Virus record (IMG/VR): IMGVR_UViG_3300033144_001501
Coordinates: 1-24,800 of that record
Reading direction: 5' to 3' (one strand)
Origin: a virus
DNA: 24,800 nucleotides
The notes below the pieces were generated by a model. That model had not been told where the DNA came from and made no database searches. It saw only the letters and a list, made by a program, of their open reading frames with translations. A program made the translations under genes and the position numbers. This document shows, in pieces, positions 6,893 to 14,826 of the stretch (the first letter of the stretch is position 1; every line of letters starts with the position of its first letter).

Positions 6893-8717
6893 CAGTAGTC
6901 ACATCACAATTACCGCAATACTCTTTAATTCGAGTAAGATATTGCTGCATAGTTAACAAAGTGTCTAAGTCGCTAGGTTGAAAAGTAGTGAATATAAAAT
7001 TCTGTAAATAAAGTCCATTTAATAATGCTAAATAATTAAACGTAAGAATTGAGAAAGCACTAAAATCATACATGTCTTGAGGAGTTTTCTTACAAAGTCC
7101 TCCACAATTACCTCCACAAGCGCAATCAGCTTTTGGATTACAAACTCTAGTCTTAGTGAATTCAACAAAGCACGCTTTCATTGCGCAATCAACTGGGATA
7201 ACATAATACGTAGTACCTTCAATAATAATTCTATAAATACCGTCTTCTGTAAAGTTAACTTCATATACCACACATGATAGTAAATTAAAGACTGGTATAT
7301 ACTCTTGCCATGTTGCATCTATATTGAGACTCTCTACTGCAACACTTATAGGTGTAGTGGATAAACTAGTTACAGTAAATTTACCGCACTCTAATTTATC
7401 AATTTTAAAATTAGTACACCCAGTAAATGTTTCAATCTTTTCACAAGTAAAGTATAAAGATGAGACTACACACTTTACAGAATAATCTCCTATTTCAGGA
7501 AATATTACATCAACTCTAGTATCTACTAAAGGATCTAATGGATTAAGTGGAGTTACTTTTGAGTCAGTACTAACTTGTTCACCGCACGCATCATAGACTG
7601 TAGCTTCGATAGTAACTTCTTCTACGGACACAATCGCTAAATCGTCCACATTAAGAGAAGTAATAGCATCTACATCAAGTATAAATTGAGCGTAATTACT
7701 ACCGCCTATAACAAGACAGTCATCAGTACAACAACTATCGCAAGTAACTCCACAACTAAAGGCAGGGATAAGAACTAATCCATCAAATGTTAAATCACCG
7801 AATGTACAAGTATCAATAGGTGTAGCTATACATCCTACAATCTCGTATACAGTAGATATCATTTTAATAGCGGGGCCACTGTAACAAGGCAACATCGCAC
7901 TATGCGTAGTAGCAAGTATATCTTCATTTATATCTCTATACTCCACACTATCTTTTAGATTAGAGTAATTAGCATAGAGATATAAATTATTTGAAAAGGG
8001 TTCTCGCCATCCTACAAAATTAGCGTAGGCTAGATTTTGAGTAGGTGAGTTACTACCACCGGCTAGATTAATTATTGGAGGGGTATTACCAGTATATCCG
8101 GCACCTAACGTATAAGTTAAAGTAGCAGTATTTGTAGGATTGGCAGCATTCCAAGCAGCTACTTGCGCATCAACTGTAGGCCCACCCGGCAAAAGAATAA
8201 TAATACTATTACCGATAGTACCTGGATTGTCAGCCACTATTTCAAAGGTAATACCAATTGCAGGACTAAGTACACCACTAGTTGCGTAAGTATCTGGATA
8301 AGTTGAGGGTATCATAACTAAATACATATCCTCATTAATACTTGTTGCAGGTATATTTGGATTAATTCCAATATCATAACCAAAAGTAGTAAAACTACGA
8401 GTTATTGGAAAATACTCTGCTTTATTTATCACAATCGCTATATCAACATTATCTGCTAAGTTTGTTACAGTGAGTCCAATAGCAACATACAAACTATTTT
8501 CAAGAGTAACTGTATCAATAGTTACATTCCCAGAGAGTACGGGTAATGGACTATGGAGGAACGTACCAGATGCAAGATTAGTAAAACTAATAGTTTCTAC
8601 ACCATTTATCAATATACTACCGCTAATATCTGTGTAATCACTTTGTATAGTAGGCCCGCATATCATCGGAGAACTTGGGTCATACACTACCTCTTGTATG
8701 TTAAATCTTAATATCAC
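6858..8717 (-). CDS. Cysteine-rich beta-domain virion protein
   Basis: This is a 619-aa protein read from a GTG at 8717; an in-frame stop lies seven codons upstream and no ATG occurs before codon 18. The first 340 residues are Thr/Ser/Asn-rich beta strands typical of surface virion domains. Cysteine clusters then appear: CGVTCDSCCTDDC near the middle and ACGGNCGGLCKK near residue 545. A helical segment follows (YDFSAFSILTFNYLALLNGL), and the end has EYCGNCD and a final GDCGCS. The order 'Cys box, then YDF-x-A-x-x-x-L helix, then YCxxC' recurs in structural genes of crAss-like phages. It is the first gene after a strong terminator, so it should have its own promoter or depend on readthrough. 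Likely a head or tail decoration or fibre-type protein; paired cysteines may bind metal. Confidence 0.65.
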   Translation of the reverse strand: MILRFNIQEVVYDPSSPMICGPTIQSDYTDISGSILINGVETISFTNLASGTFLHSPLPVLSGNVTIDTVTLENSLYVAIGLTVTNLADNVDIAIVINKAEYFPITRSFTTFGYDIGINPNIPATSINEDMYLVMIPSTYPDTYATSGVLSPAIGITFEIVADNPGTIGNSIIILLPGGPTVDAQVAAWNAANPTNTATLTYTLGAGYTGNTPPIINLAGGSNSPTQNLAYANFVGWREPFSNNLYLYANYSNLKDSVEYRDINEDILATTHSAMLPCYSGPAIKMISTVYEIVGCIATPIDTCTFGDLTFDGLVLIPAFSCGVTCDSCCTDDCLVIGGSNYAQFILDVDAITSLNVDDLAIVSVEEVTIEATVYDACGEQVSTDSKVTPLNPLDPLVDTRVDVIFPEIGDYSVKCVVSSLYFTCEKIETFTGCTNFKIDKLECGKFTVTSLSTTPISVAVESLNIDATWQEYIPVFNLLSCVVYEVNFTEDGIYRIIIEGTTYYVIPVDCAMKACFVEFTKTRVCNPKADCACGGNCGGLCKKTPQDMYDFSAFSILTFNYLALLNGLYLQNFIFTTFQPSDLDTLLTMQQYLTRIKEYCGNCDVTTVDTNTGDCGCS

Positions 8718-8737
8718 GTTCTTGAGTTTAAGATGTT

Positions 8738-8771
8738 AAAAAAAAGGCTACTACGCTATGCAGTAGCCTTT
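8738..8771 (-). terminator. Strong intrinsic terminator after the head segment
   Basis: On the minus strand a perfect 10-bp stem (AAAGGCTACT with AGTAGCCTTT, 8743-8752 and 8762-8771) closes a 9-nt loop and is followed by eight U residues. It lies 15 nt after the stop of the 315-aa gene and ends about 20 nt before the GTG of the 619-aa gene. It separates the packaging/head segment from the tail segment. Confidence 0.9.
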
Positions 8772-8786
8772 GGAATCATGGAAATA

Positions 8787-9734
8787 TTAAAGCGTACTAA
8801 AAGCAGCAGGTCCACTTCCTGTACTAGGTATTGCAGTAACAAGCAAACCTAAGATAGTATCAATGTCACCAACAACTGCCGCCCCATCAGGGAAGAATGC
8901 TGACACACCAATGATAGCGGAATTCTGACTATTAATCGGACCACGACTTTCTGCTTCCCAGTTTAATTGATAGCAAACATACGTTTCGCCAGCAACAACC
9001 ACATCAGGTTTAGAAAATAATTGACGAGGAAACCAAAAAGGACTGGTATCACCTTCATAGATTTTACCTTCAGCCTCAAGCAATAAAAGATCGTCAGCAT
9101 CACCTTCAGAATAAACAGTAGGCGTAGTTAATGTTTGAACGGCCTCTTCAAATACGGGACCACCAAAACCAACTTGGAATACTTCATTCTTGCGCTTAGC
9201 TGTCAGTGTAAATGAAACACCAGCTACAACAACAGCGGCATCAACAAATCTACTTTGTGCGTTAATCTTATCAATCATACGCTGTAAATAAGTAGTATTA
9301 GTATCTGAAGCCTTAGAACCTGTACTATGACGGTCTTTTTGAACTGCAGGCTCAATACCATCTTGTTGTTCCCAAACAACCACTTCACCTTCTTCATCTG
9401 CAATAAACGAAGTAGGAAAATTAAGAGGTGTTACAGTAACTACTTGAAGTACTGGCGCAACATAAGCGCATTTAGCTCTATGAAAAGCGTCACGGTCAAT
9501 AAATTGAGTCACCAATACATCAGTCGCACGACCTATGGCAAAGAAAAAGGATTTAACACCTACAAAAAATGAAGCAGGAGATGCGGTTTCAACGATGCGA
9601 TTATCTTCTGTAAAGATAGCGACAGCACCTGGTGAAAGTAATTGAATTTCATTGAAGTCAGCAATTGTGCCACCTCCAACTCTATCCTTGTAAGGAAGGT
9701 CTTTCCCTACTACGAAATCGAACATTGAAGTCAT
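8787..9734 (-). CDS. Structural protein, last gene of the head segment
   Basis: This is a 315-aa protein beginning MTSMFDFVVGKDLPYKDRVG (ATG at 9734, with a second ATG three codons later). It has an alternating beta pattern early (IQLLSPGAVAIFTEDNRIVE) and a second domain from about residue 155 (YLQRMIDKINAQSRFVDAAV). Codon use is more G+C-rich than its neighbours, and a strong terminator follows directly. Both fit a highly expressed virion protein. By size and position (three genes after the major capsid gene) it may be an auxiliary capsid protein or a tube-like protein. I cannot choose between these from sequence alone. Confidence 0.65.
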   Translation of the reverse strand: MTSMFDFVVGKDLPYKDRVGGGTIADFNEIQLLSPGAVAIFTEDNRIVETASPASFFVGVKSFFFAIGRATDVLVTQFIDRDAFHRAKCAYVAPVLQVVTVTPLNFPTSFIADEEGEVVVWEQQDGIEPAVQKDRHSTGSKASDTNTTYLQRMIDKINAQSRFVDAAVVVAGVSFTLTAKRKNEVFQVGFGGPVFEEAVQTLTTPTVYSEGDADDLLLLEAEGKIYEGDTSPFWFPRQLFSKPDVVVAGETYVCYQLNWEAESRGPINSQNSAIIGVSAFFPDGAAVVGDIDTILGLLVTAIPSTGSGPAAFSTL

Positions 9735-9746
9735 TAGTATATGATT

Positions 9747-10775
9747 TTATTCGTGAGATTTATTAATAAATTGTGTTAGTTGTTTCACATCTCTTGGGTT
9801 ACCAATGAATACACTAGCGGCATCAACTGCTATGTCAACAATCTTGTCATGACGACTTTCATGTATTTCACAAGAAACATCAAGAAATGAGTTTATAGGT
9901 TTAGGCTTTCTGTAATAAACAATTTCAATATCAGTCGAAGCAAAAGTATTTCGATGATGTAATAAAAGACGATTATCAGTAAGTTCTGTTATAGGGCTAT
10001 CCTCTTTGGTAGTCTGGTACGGATTAGCAATGAATGCTGATACGAATTGACTATCAATAAGACGAGTCTCCTTCTTTAAGTTATTACCTACTAAAGCGGC
10101 ATATTGCTCATGAGGTTGTAAAGTAAAGGAAGCAGACGTAGTTAAAGCGCCTGTAATAACCATTGTCACTTTATCGAGATTATCTTTATCACTAACAAAG
10201 ATGAAATTATTTGGTTTATAAATGTCTCCATATTTCTCCCAATAAACCTTCACGTCAGTTTCCTTTCGATTAGTTTCATAAATGGCAAAATTATGTATCA
10301 AAAACTTAGAGTCATTAGTTCCCATAACAGGGAACTTAGGATAGTCGCTTCTCTGAGCCAGTAGAAGGTCAGGAGTTGCATCATTGTACTCTAAAGTCCA
10401 TTTAAAATCCTGGTAAACATCAGTGATAGTAGTCTCGTCGTCAAATGGTAAATAAGCAATATACAAACTTGCACTCTCTTTAGTTAAATCAAGCCCGTTG
10501 CAATCATAGATTAGCTTGCTATTAGCTGTAATGAAATCAAAGAAATCATAAGGTAGGACAGAGTATAACACGCTATCTTCAAGAACATACATAGGTACTG
10601 TCTTCTTAGTAACTAGTGTTTGTAAATCGTCATAACGCTTGTTAGTAACTTGATGACCTTCTTGTTTGCGATTACCTTCATTAGGCGGAAGAGTAGTTCT
10701 AAAAAACTTATGCATAGCATAGTTCAAAAGAATATCTTTCTCAATCATCTGTACGTGCATCTCTTTCCAAAACAT
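9747..10775 (-). CDS. Conserved neck/connector-type structural protein
   Basis: This is a 342-aa protein. Its N-terminal region contains ILLNYAMHKFFRTTLPP, then N-K-R-Y-D-D-L-Q-T-L-V, and then SVLPYDFFDFI. This order (LN-x-A-x-x-x-F, a short variable stretch, x-x-x-D-D-L-x-x-L-V, L-P-x-D-F) is widespread in structural genes of crAss-like and other Bacteroidota phages. A beta-rich centre and a C-terminal helical region follow (KIVDIAVDAASVFIGNPRDV). The gene is 6 nt from the 352-aa gene upstream and 12 nt from the 315-aa gene downstream. It carries one copy of the oriented motif at 10356. Role as a head-to-tail connector component is inferred. Confidence 0.65.
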   Translation of the reverse strand: MFWKEMHVQMIEKDILLNYAMHKFFRTTLPPNEGNRKQEGHQVTNKRYDDLQTLVTKKTVPMYVLEDSVLYSVLPYDFFDFITANSKLIYDCNGLDLTKESASLYIAYLPFDDETTITDVYQDFKWTLEYNDATPDLLLAQRSDYPKFPVMGTNDSKFLIHNFAIYETNRKETDVKVYWEKYGDIYKPNNFIFVSDKDNLDKVTMVITGALTTSASFTLQPHEQYAALVGNNLKKETRLIDSQFVSAFIANPYQTTKEDSPITELTDNRLLLHHRNTFASTDIEIVYYRKPKPINSFLDVSCEIHESRHDKIVDIAVDAASVFIGNPRDVKQLTQFINKSHE

Positions 10776-10781
10776 AGTTCC

Positions 10782-11840
10782 TTACTTTTTAAAAGCTTGC
10801 AGTCTAGCACTGATTTGCTGTTTGACTTCCAGATTCTTTTCATCCTCTAGAAACATAATAGCTTCATCAATGTTGCTACCAATTTTTACATTGTCACCGT
10901 AATAAATAGTATCAGTGTGTGGAATACGACGTAACACGTCATAGTTAATACACTGTTCGACCATTGCCTTTTTGGCTAGTTTTTTATCATCTACTACAAG
11001 AGTAAATTGAACAGGATATTTATTAATGAGTTCAAACAAAAGTAAATCTTGTTCATCATTTGTTTTAGCAGGGAAATCTTTATTCTCACTTTGACGGAGT
11101 TTTTCAATTTCCTTATGCATGATAGCGATAACAAACTTAACACGTTCTCTATCACCAATCAATTCAGCATACTTAAGAGTAGCATCCTTCTTGGCCATAG
11201 CCATACGATGATCAGCTTTAACAGTTACTCCAGCATCAACGATATAATACTTTATCTTTGCAGATTTGTGAATATATTTGATATCAAGAGCAACCTGAGA
11301 GAACGCAAGACAGTACCGATAAAAGATGTAATTATTAATATTCATAGGCGTACCAACAGTTTGACGTATAGAGAAATCTTCCTCGAATCTACGTGTTTTT
11401 AGGTTAGTTTTACCAATAATACTTTCTTCCCATCTTTTGTAACGCTTAGCTTCTTTTGTAGCTTCAGCTCTACCTTCTTGTGCATCCTTTTCGCTATCAT
11501 ACTCAAAACCTACTTCAAGTCTTAACCCACCACCTTTGCCATTCTTGTCATTTGCAGGGATGGCAACAGATAAGTCAAGCCAATACTCTTCAGCTTTCTT
11601 CTCAAAGTTTACATCATCTTTAGAGATACCTAAGATTCTAGGTAAGTATTCTTTCTCTTCATGCTTATTAAGCCCTCTAAGAATAGAGCCATTGCTCTTG
11701 TACACACTACCTATCTTTTCCTTATTATGGATAACCTCTAATCCAATATTACCTACCATTCTAGCTAGCTTAGCAACATTGGTTTTAAGATGTATATAAA
11801 CAATCTTTTTATCCTGTATTATACGCATTGTATCATTCAT
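10782..11840 (-). CDS. Conserved protein downstream of the major capsid gene, unknown function
   Basis: This is a 352-aa, Lys/Glu-rich protein. Residues about 65-85 (YLPRILGISKDDVNFEKKAE) are followed by EYWLDLSVAIPANDKNGKGG and a segment rich in charged helix. The middle holds NINNYIFYRYCLAF. The end is strongly helical and basic. It starts at the ATG at 11840, 69 nt after the MCP stop. I do not recognise a function. Genes at this position in crAss-like phages are conserved and virion-associated, so a minor capsid or assembly protein is possible. Confidence 0.65.
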   Translation of the reverse strand: MNDTMRIIQDKKIVYIHLKTNVAKLARMVGNIGLEVIHNKEKIGSVYKSNGSILRGLNKHEEKEYLPRILGISKDDVNFEKKAEEYWLDLSVAIPANDKNGKGGGLRLEVGFEYDSEKDAQEGRAEATKEAKRYKRWEESIIGKTNLKTRRFEEDFSIRQTVGTPMNINNYIFYRYCLAFSQVALDIKYIHKSAKIKYYIVDAGVTVKADHRMAMAKKDATLKYAELIGDRERVKFVIAIMHKEIEKLRQSENKDFPAKTNDEQDLLLFELINKYPVQFTLVVDDKKLAKKAMVEQCINYDVLRRIPHTDTIYYGDNVKIGSNIDEAIMFLEDEKNLEVKQQISARLQAFKK

Positions 11841-11909
11841 GATATTCTTTTTATTTTCTGTTAGACCTTAATGGCCTACACTAATTTCTAGAATTATTAA
11901 ACCACTGAC

Positions 11910-13382
11910 TTAGTCAGCGAGGTCACAACGAAGTGTAAAACAGTGCGTATTACGTCTAATATTAATAGACTTACTACACATGAAGTGGATGTGTGACGCA
12001 TCCTGTTCAGTACCTAAAGCGTAAACTCCTTTATTACCTGTAAAACGGTAAGGAGTATCTGCCATACCTTGGAGCAAACCAGTTCTCATGGCACGTCCTT
12101 TTTGGTGATACATTTGAACGTTCTTCTTACCGTCATAAGTAGACATGTCAATGAAGTACATCTCGTAAGATGTCATCGGAAGAGAAGTCTTAGGATGACG
12201 TGGAGCTTTCATAGCACGACTACCTAAATCAAGAAGTGGTAGATGCTGTACAGTAATAACGTGGCCATCTTTGTGGGTATACTTTGTGAAGTAACCTCCA
12301 AGAGTTAAATTACTACCTGAACCACCAATGAATTTACTAGACTGTACTTGATTGAAACCTAATTGGCGAGCCTCATCTTTCATAGCTTCGTCAAATTCTT
12401 CGGCACCACCAGTTCCAGTAAACAAGCGAACATCCATCATTTCAGTATCGCTAGCTCCAAACATTACATCTCTTACCACACCTTTAATCTTGCGTGCGGT
12501 TAATTTAGAGTAAGTATCATTGTTTGGAATTTGGTCAAGAACACCGGCACAAGTGGGAATAGGAAGACCTGTTTTAGGATCTTTAACAGGAATTACACCG
12601 TCTGGGCGACGATTATAGCGAGAATACCATAAGTGCTCTTCAACGCATTGCTTCCATTGAAGCATGAACTGCCATTGCTCGAAAGCAACCCAAAGATTAG
12701 TGGACTTACTACCCATTTTAAACTGACATTCGACAGTTCTATTAGATACGTTACCACCAAGTCTCCAAGACTTTCTAAGAAAACTCAACTGATTCTTCAT
12801 CTTACCGGGTGCAACAAAATTGCTTTCATTACCCATAGAAAGAGATTCAGAAACAGGAGCACCACCGACCATAGCCCATAAAGTACCAGGTACAAGTTCA
12901 CTGACTGGACAGAAGTCGAAACGACCGTCATACATCATTTGAAGTTCATACTTATAGTATTGTCCAACTTGAACTGGACGAGAGACTATACGCGCTTGGA
13001 CGTCACCGGCACTCTCAATGATGTGGTCAACTTTCGCCCAATTGGTTTTAAACATTACATAAAAATGTGTGTGATTAATTCCAGGTTTATCAAGTGCTCC
13101 ATATGTAGAACTAATAACAGTAATCGCTTTGTCAAGCTTGTTGATTACGTCATAAGTATACTGGACATCTTGAACACCAATACTTCCTTCATATCCTTCA
13201 CTAAGGAAGGAAAGAGGGAACTGCTTATCTTTACGACCCATAAGATGAGTGAGGACAGGATCGAGTTGGTCAGGGCGCGTCAATAGCGCATTAACTAAAC
13301 TGTTTTGGTCTGTGAACCCTCGCCCATCAAATGTATCATGATAGACAACATTAGCTGTCGTTTGAACATTAGTAAAAGACAT
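11910..13382 (-). CDS. Major capsid protein, HK97 fold (crassvirus type)
   Basis: This 490-aa protein builds the icosahedral head. Length and position (after portal and a scaffold-like gene) are as in crAss-like phages, whose major capsid proteins are about 490-510 aa with an HK97 fold. The N-terminus (VVYHDTFDGRGFTDQNSLVN) is followed by LLTRPDQLDPVLTHLMGRKD and FPLSFLSEGYEGSIGVQDVQ. A Trp/Gln-rich segment (LWVAFEQWQFMLQW) and GTGGAEEFDEAMKDEARQLG follow. The 55-nt gap before the ATG contains a T-rich leader and no Shine-Dalgarno match, as is usual in Bacteroidota. Codon use is more G+C-rich than the tail genes, consistent with high expression. Confidence 0.88.
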   Translation of the reverse strand: MSFTNVQTTANVVYHDTFDGRGFTDQNSLVNALLTRPDQLDPVLTHLMGRKDKQFPLSFLSEGYEGSIGVQDVQYTYDVINKLDKAITVISSTYGALDKPGINHTHFYVMFKTNWAKVDHIIESAGDVQARIVSRPVQVGQYYKYELQMMYDGRFDFCPVSELVPGTLWAMVGGAPVSESLSMGNESNFVAPGKMKNQLSFLRKSWRLGGNVSNRTVECQFKMGSKSTNLWVAFEQWQFMLQWKQCVEEHLWYSRYNRRPDGVIPVKDPKTGLPIPTCAGVLDQIPNNDTYSKLTARKIKGVVRDVMFGASDTEMMDVRLFTGTGGAEEFDEAMKDEARQLGFNQVQSSKFIGGSGSNLTLGGYFTKYTHKDGHVITVQHLPLLDLGSRAMKAPRHPKTSLPMTSYEMYFIDMSTYDGKKNVQMYHQKGRAMRTGLLQGMADTPYRFTGNKGVYALGTEQDASHIHFMCSKSINIRRNTHCFTLRCDLAD

Positions 13383-13437
13383 AAAAAATGATTTAAAAAA
13401 GTTTGAATAAATGAATCGGTTACGTCTCTAATCTATT

Positions 13438-14799
13438 TTACTTTAATTTTAGATTAGCGACAGTAATACCGTCTAAATTTGTTGTGGTCTTCTGTGAAGG
13501 GATACCTCCTACAATTTTAAGACCTCTATTTTTTCTACTACTTAGTCTAAGGTCTTTTGCTTTTTTATCGGCAACTTCCATAGCTACTAGTTTGCTTAAG
13601 TCAAAATTTAAATAGCGCATTAATGCTAGTTTTACATTTAGAGTTGTATTCTCTTCAGTGTTTTTAGCACCGTCAATCATCTCTTGAGTATTACCCCATT
13701 GGTCAACTGGGTCACGCATATAACTATAGAATCCTTGTCGTACATTCTTAGGTATTTTTAGATTTCCTATTTCACCTTTAGTAACAACAGAGTCTTCAAT
13801 GCCTGACCAAAATGCTCTATCCGTTTCCTCATACTCAGCAATAATACTTTGATTATTAACGTCTCTTTGACGTTCCATCTCTTGCTCTGCATTAGCGAGA
13901 ATCTTTTGAGAATTAATTGCTGTATCTCTATCAGTACCAGCAGATTCAGTATACTCATAAAAACTCTTAGCCTGCTGGTCAATAATTGCTTTTTGAGCAT
14001 TAGTTTGAGCGTCGTAGTTACGAGCTACACGATACTCTGCAACGATAAGGTCCCTATACAATACTTGCATATTAGCCTTGTTATTTGCGGTTTCTTCTCC
14101 AATTTTAATGTTACGGAAAGTTGTAGGAACATTAAAAAAGTTACTTTCATCACCACCTGCAATCAGATGATTTAGAAAAGCTTTAGCTTTAGGATGCTTA
14201 GCAAATGTAATATCTTCAGCTCTCTTAGCTTTAATAGTACTAGCATCATCAACCATTTTTGCAATACCTGCGTGACTGTTATCGTAAGATAGAGCATTAC
14301 CTTCCTCATCTATTAGCTCTACTCCTAGGTCATCTTTTAACATCTTTTGCAAAATAATTACATCTTCATTCGAAGGAATCGTAACATTACCTTCTTCATC
14401 AATCTCGTAACTACCTTTCTTATGAAGTATGTTACCCTCTTGGTCTACTATATCTCCAGCCTCGTTGACAACTGCTTCGACATCTGCTTCATCCTCTCCT
14501 GTTTCAGTTTCCTCTGTAAGAGGCTCTACAGGTTCTGAGGTTTTAACTGTTTCAATCTTTTTCCAGTTACCTTCGGTATCAAGTTCAGCTACTTGTTTTC
14601 CGCTACTGTCGACCATAAATTTATTATCGTCTGTAAAATCAACTCCATTATGAGTTGTAAGTAATTGTTGCTGTTGTTCTGTGTGTGTTGTACTGTCAAC
14701 GTTATCAACATTTTCGATAGTCTCTGTGTAACTACCTGAGTCTCCAAGGTTACCAATGGTCACATCGCTGATATTCATTTTATCTTCTGGATTAGGCAT
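13438..14799 (-). CDS. Acidic scaffold-like protein between portal and capsid genes
   Basis: This is a 453-aa protein. The first 150 residues are very acidic and low in complexity (EPLTEETETGEDEADVEAVV) and contain four near-repeats of the form 'x-D-E-E/x-G-N' (IVDQEGNILHKKG, YEIDEEGNVTIPS, VELIDEEGNALSY). The rest is helical and charged, with a Gln-rich stretch (NAQKAIIDQQAKSFYEY) and a basic C-terminus (KNRGLKIVGGIPSQ). A long helical acidic protein between portal and major capsid genes fits a scaffolding protein that is removed or cleaved during head assembly. No protease motif was seen. Function is inferred from position and composition. Confidence 0.6.
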   Translation of the reverse strand: MPNPEDKMNISDVTIGNLGDSGSYTETIENVDNVDSTTHTEQQQQLLTTHNGVDFTDDNKFMVDSSGKQVAELDTEGNWKKIETVKTSEPVEPLTEETETGEDEADVEAVVNEAGDIVDQEGNILHKKGSYEIDEEGNVTIPSNEDVIILQKMLKDDLGVELIDEEGNALSYDNSHAGIAKMVDDASTIKAKRAEDITFAKHPKAKAFLNHLIAGGDESNFFNVPTTFRNIKIGEETANNKANMQVLYRDLIVAEYRVARNYDAQTNAQKAIIDQQAKSFYEYTESAGTDRDTAINSQKILANAEQEMERQRDVNNQSIIAEYEETDRAFWSGIEDSVVTKGEIGNLKIPKNVRQGFYSYMRDPVDQWGNTQEMIDGAKNTEENTTLNVKLALMRYLNFDLSKLVAMEVADKKAKDLRLSSRKNRGLKIVGGIPSQKTTTNLDGITVANLKLK

Positions 14800-14826
14800 T
14801 GTAATATATTTATAATTGTTAAAAAT

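Noticed and set aside
12939-13286. 115-codon plus-strand ORF inside the capsid gene
   Set aside because: Antisense to the major capsid gene, with no recognisable domain and no promoter or terminator of its own.
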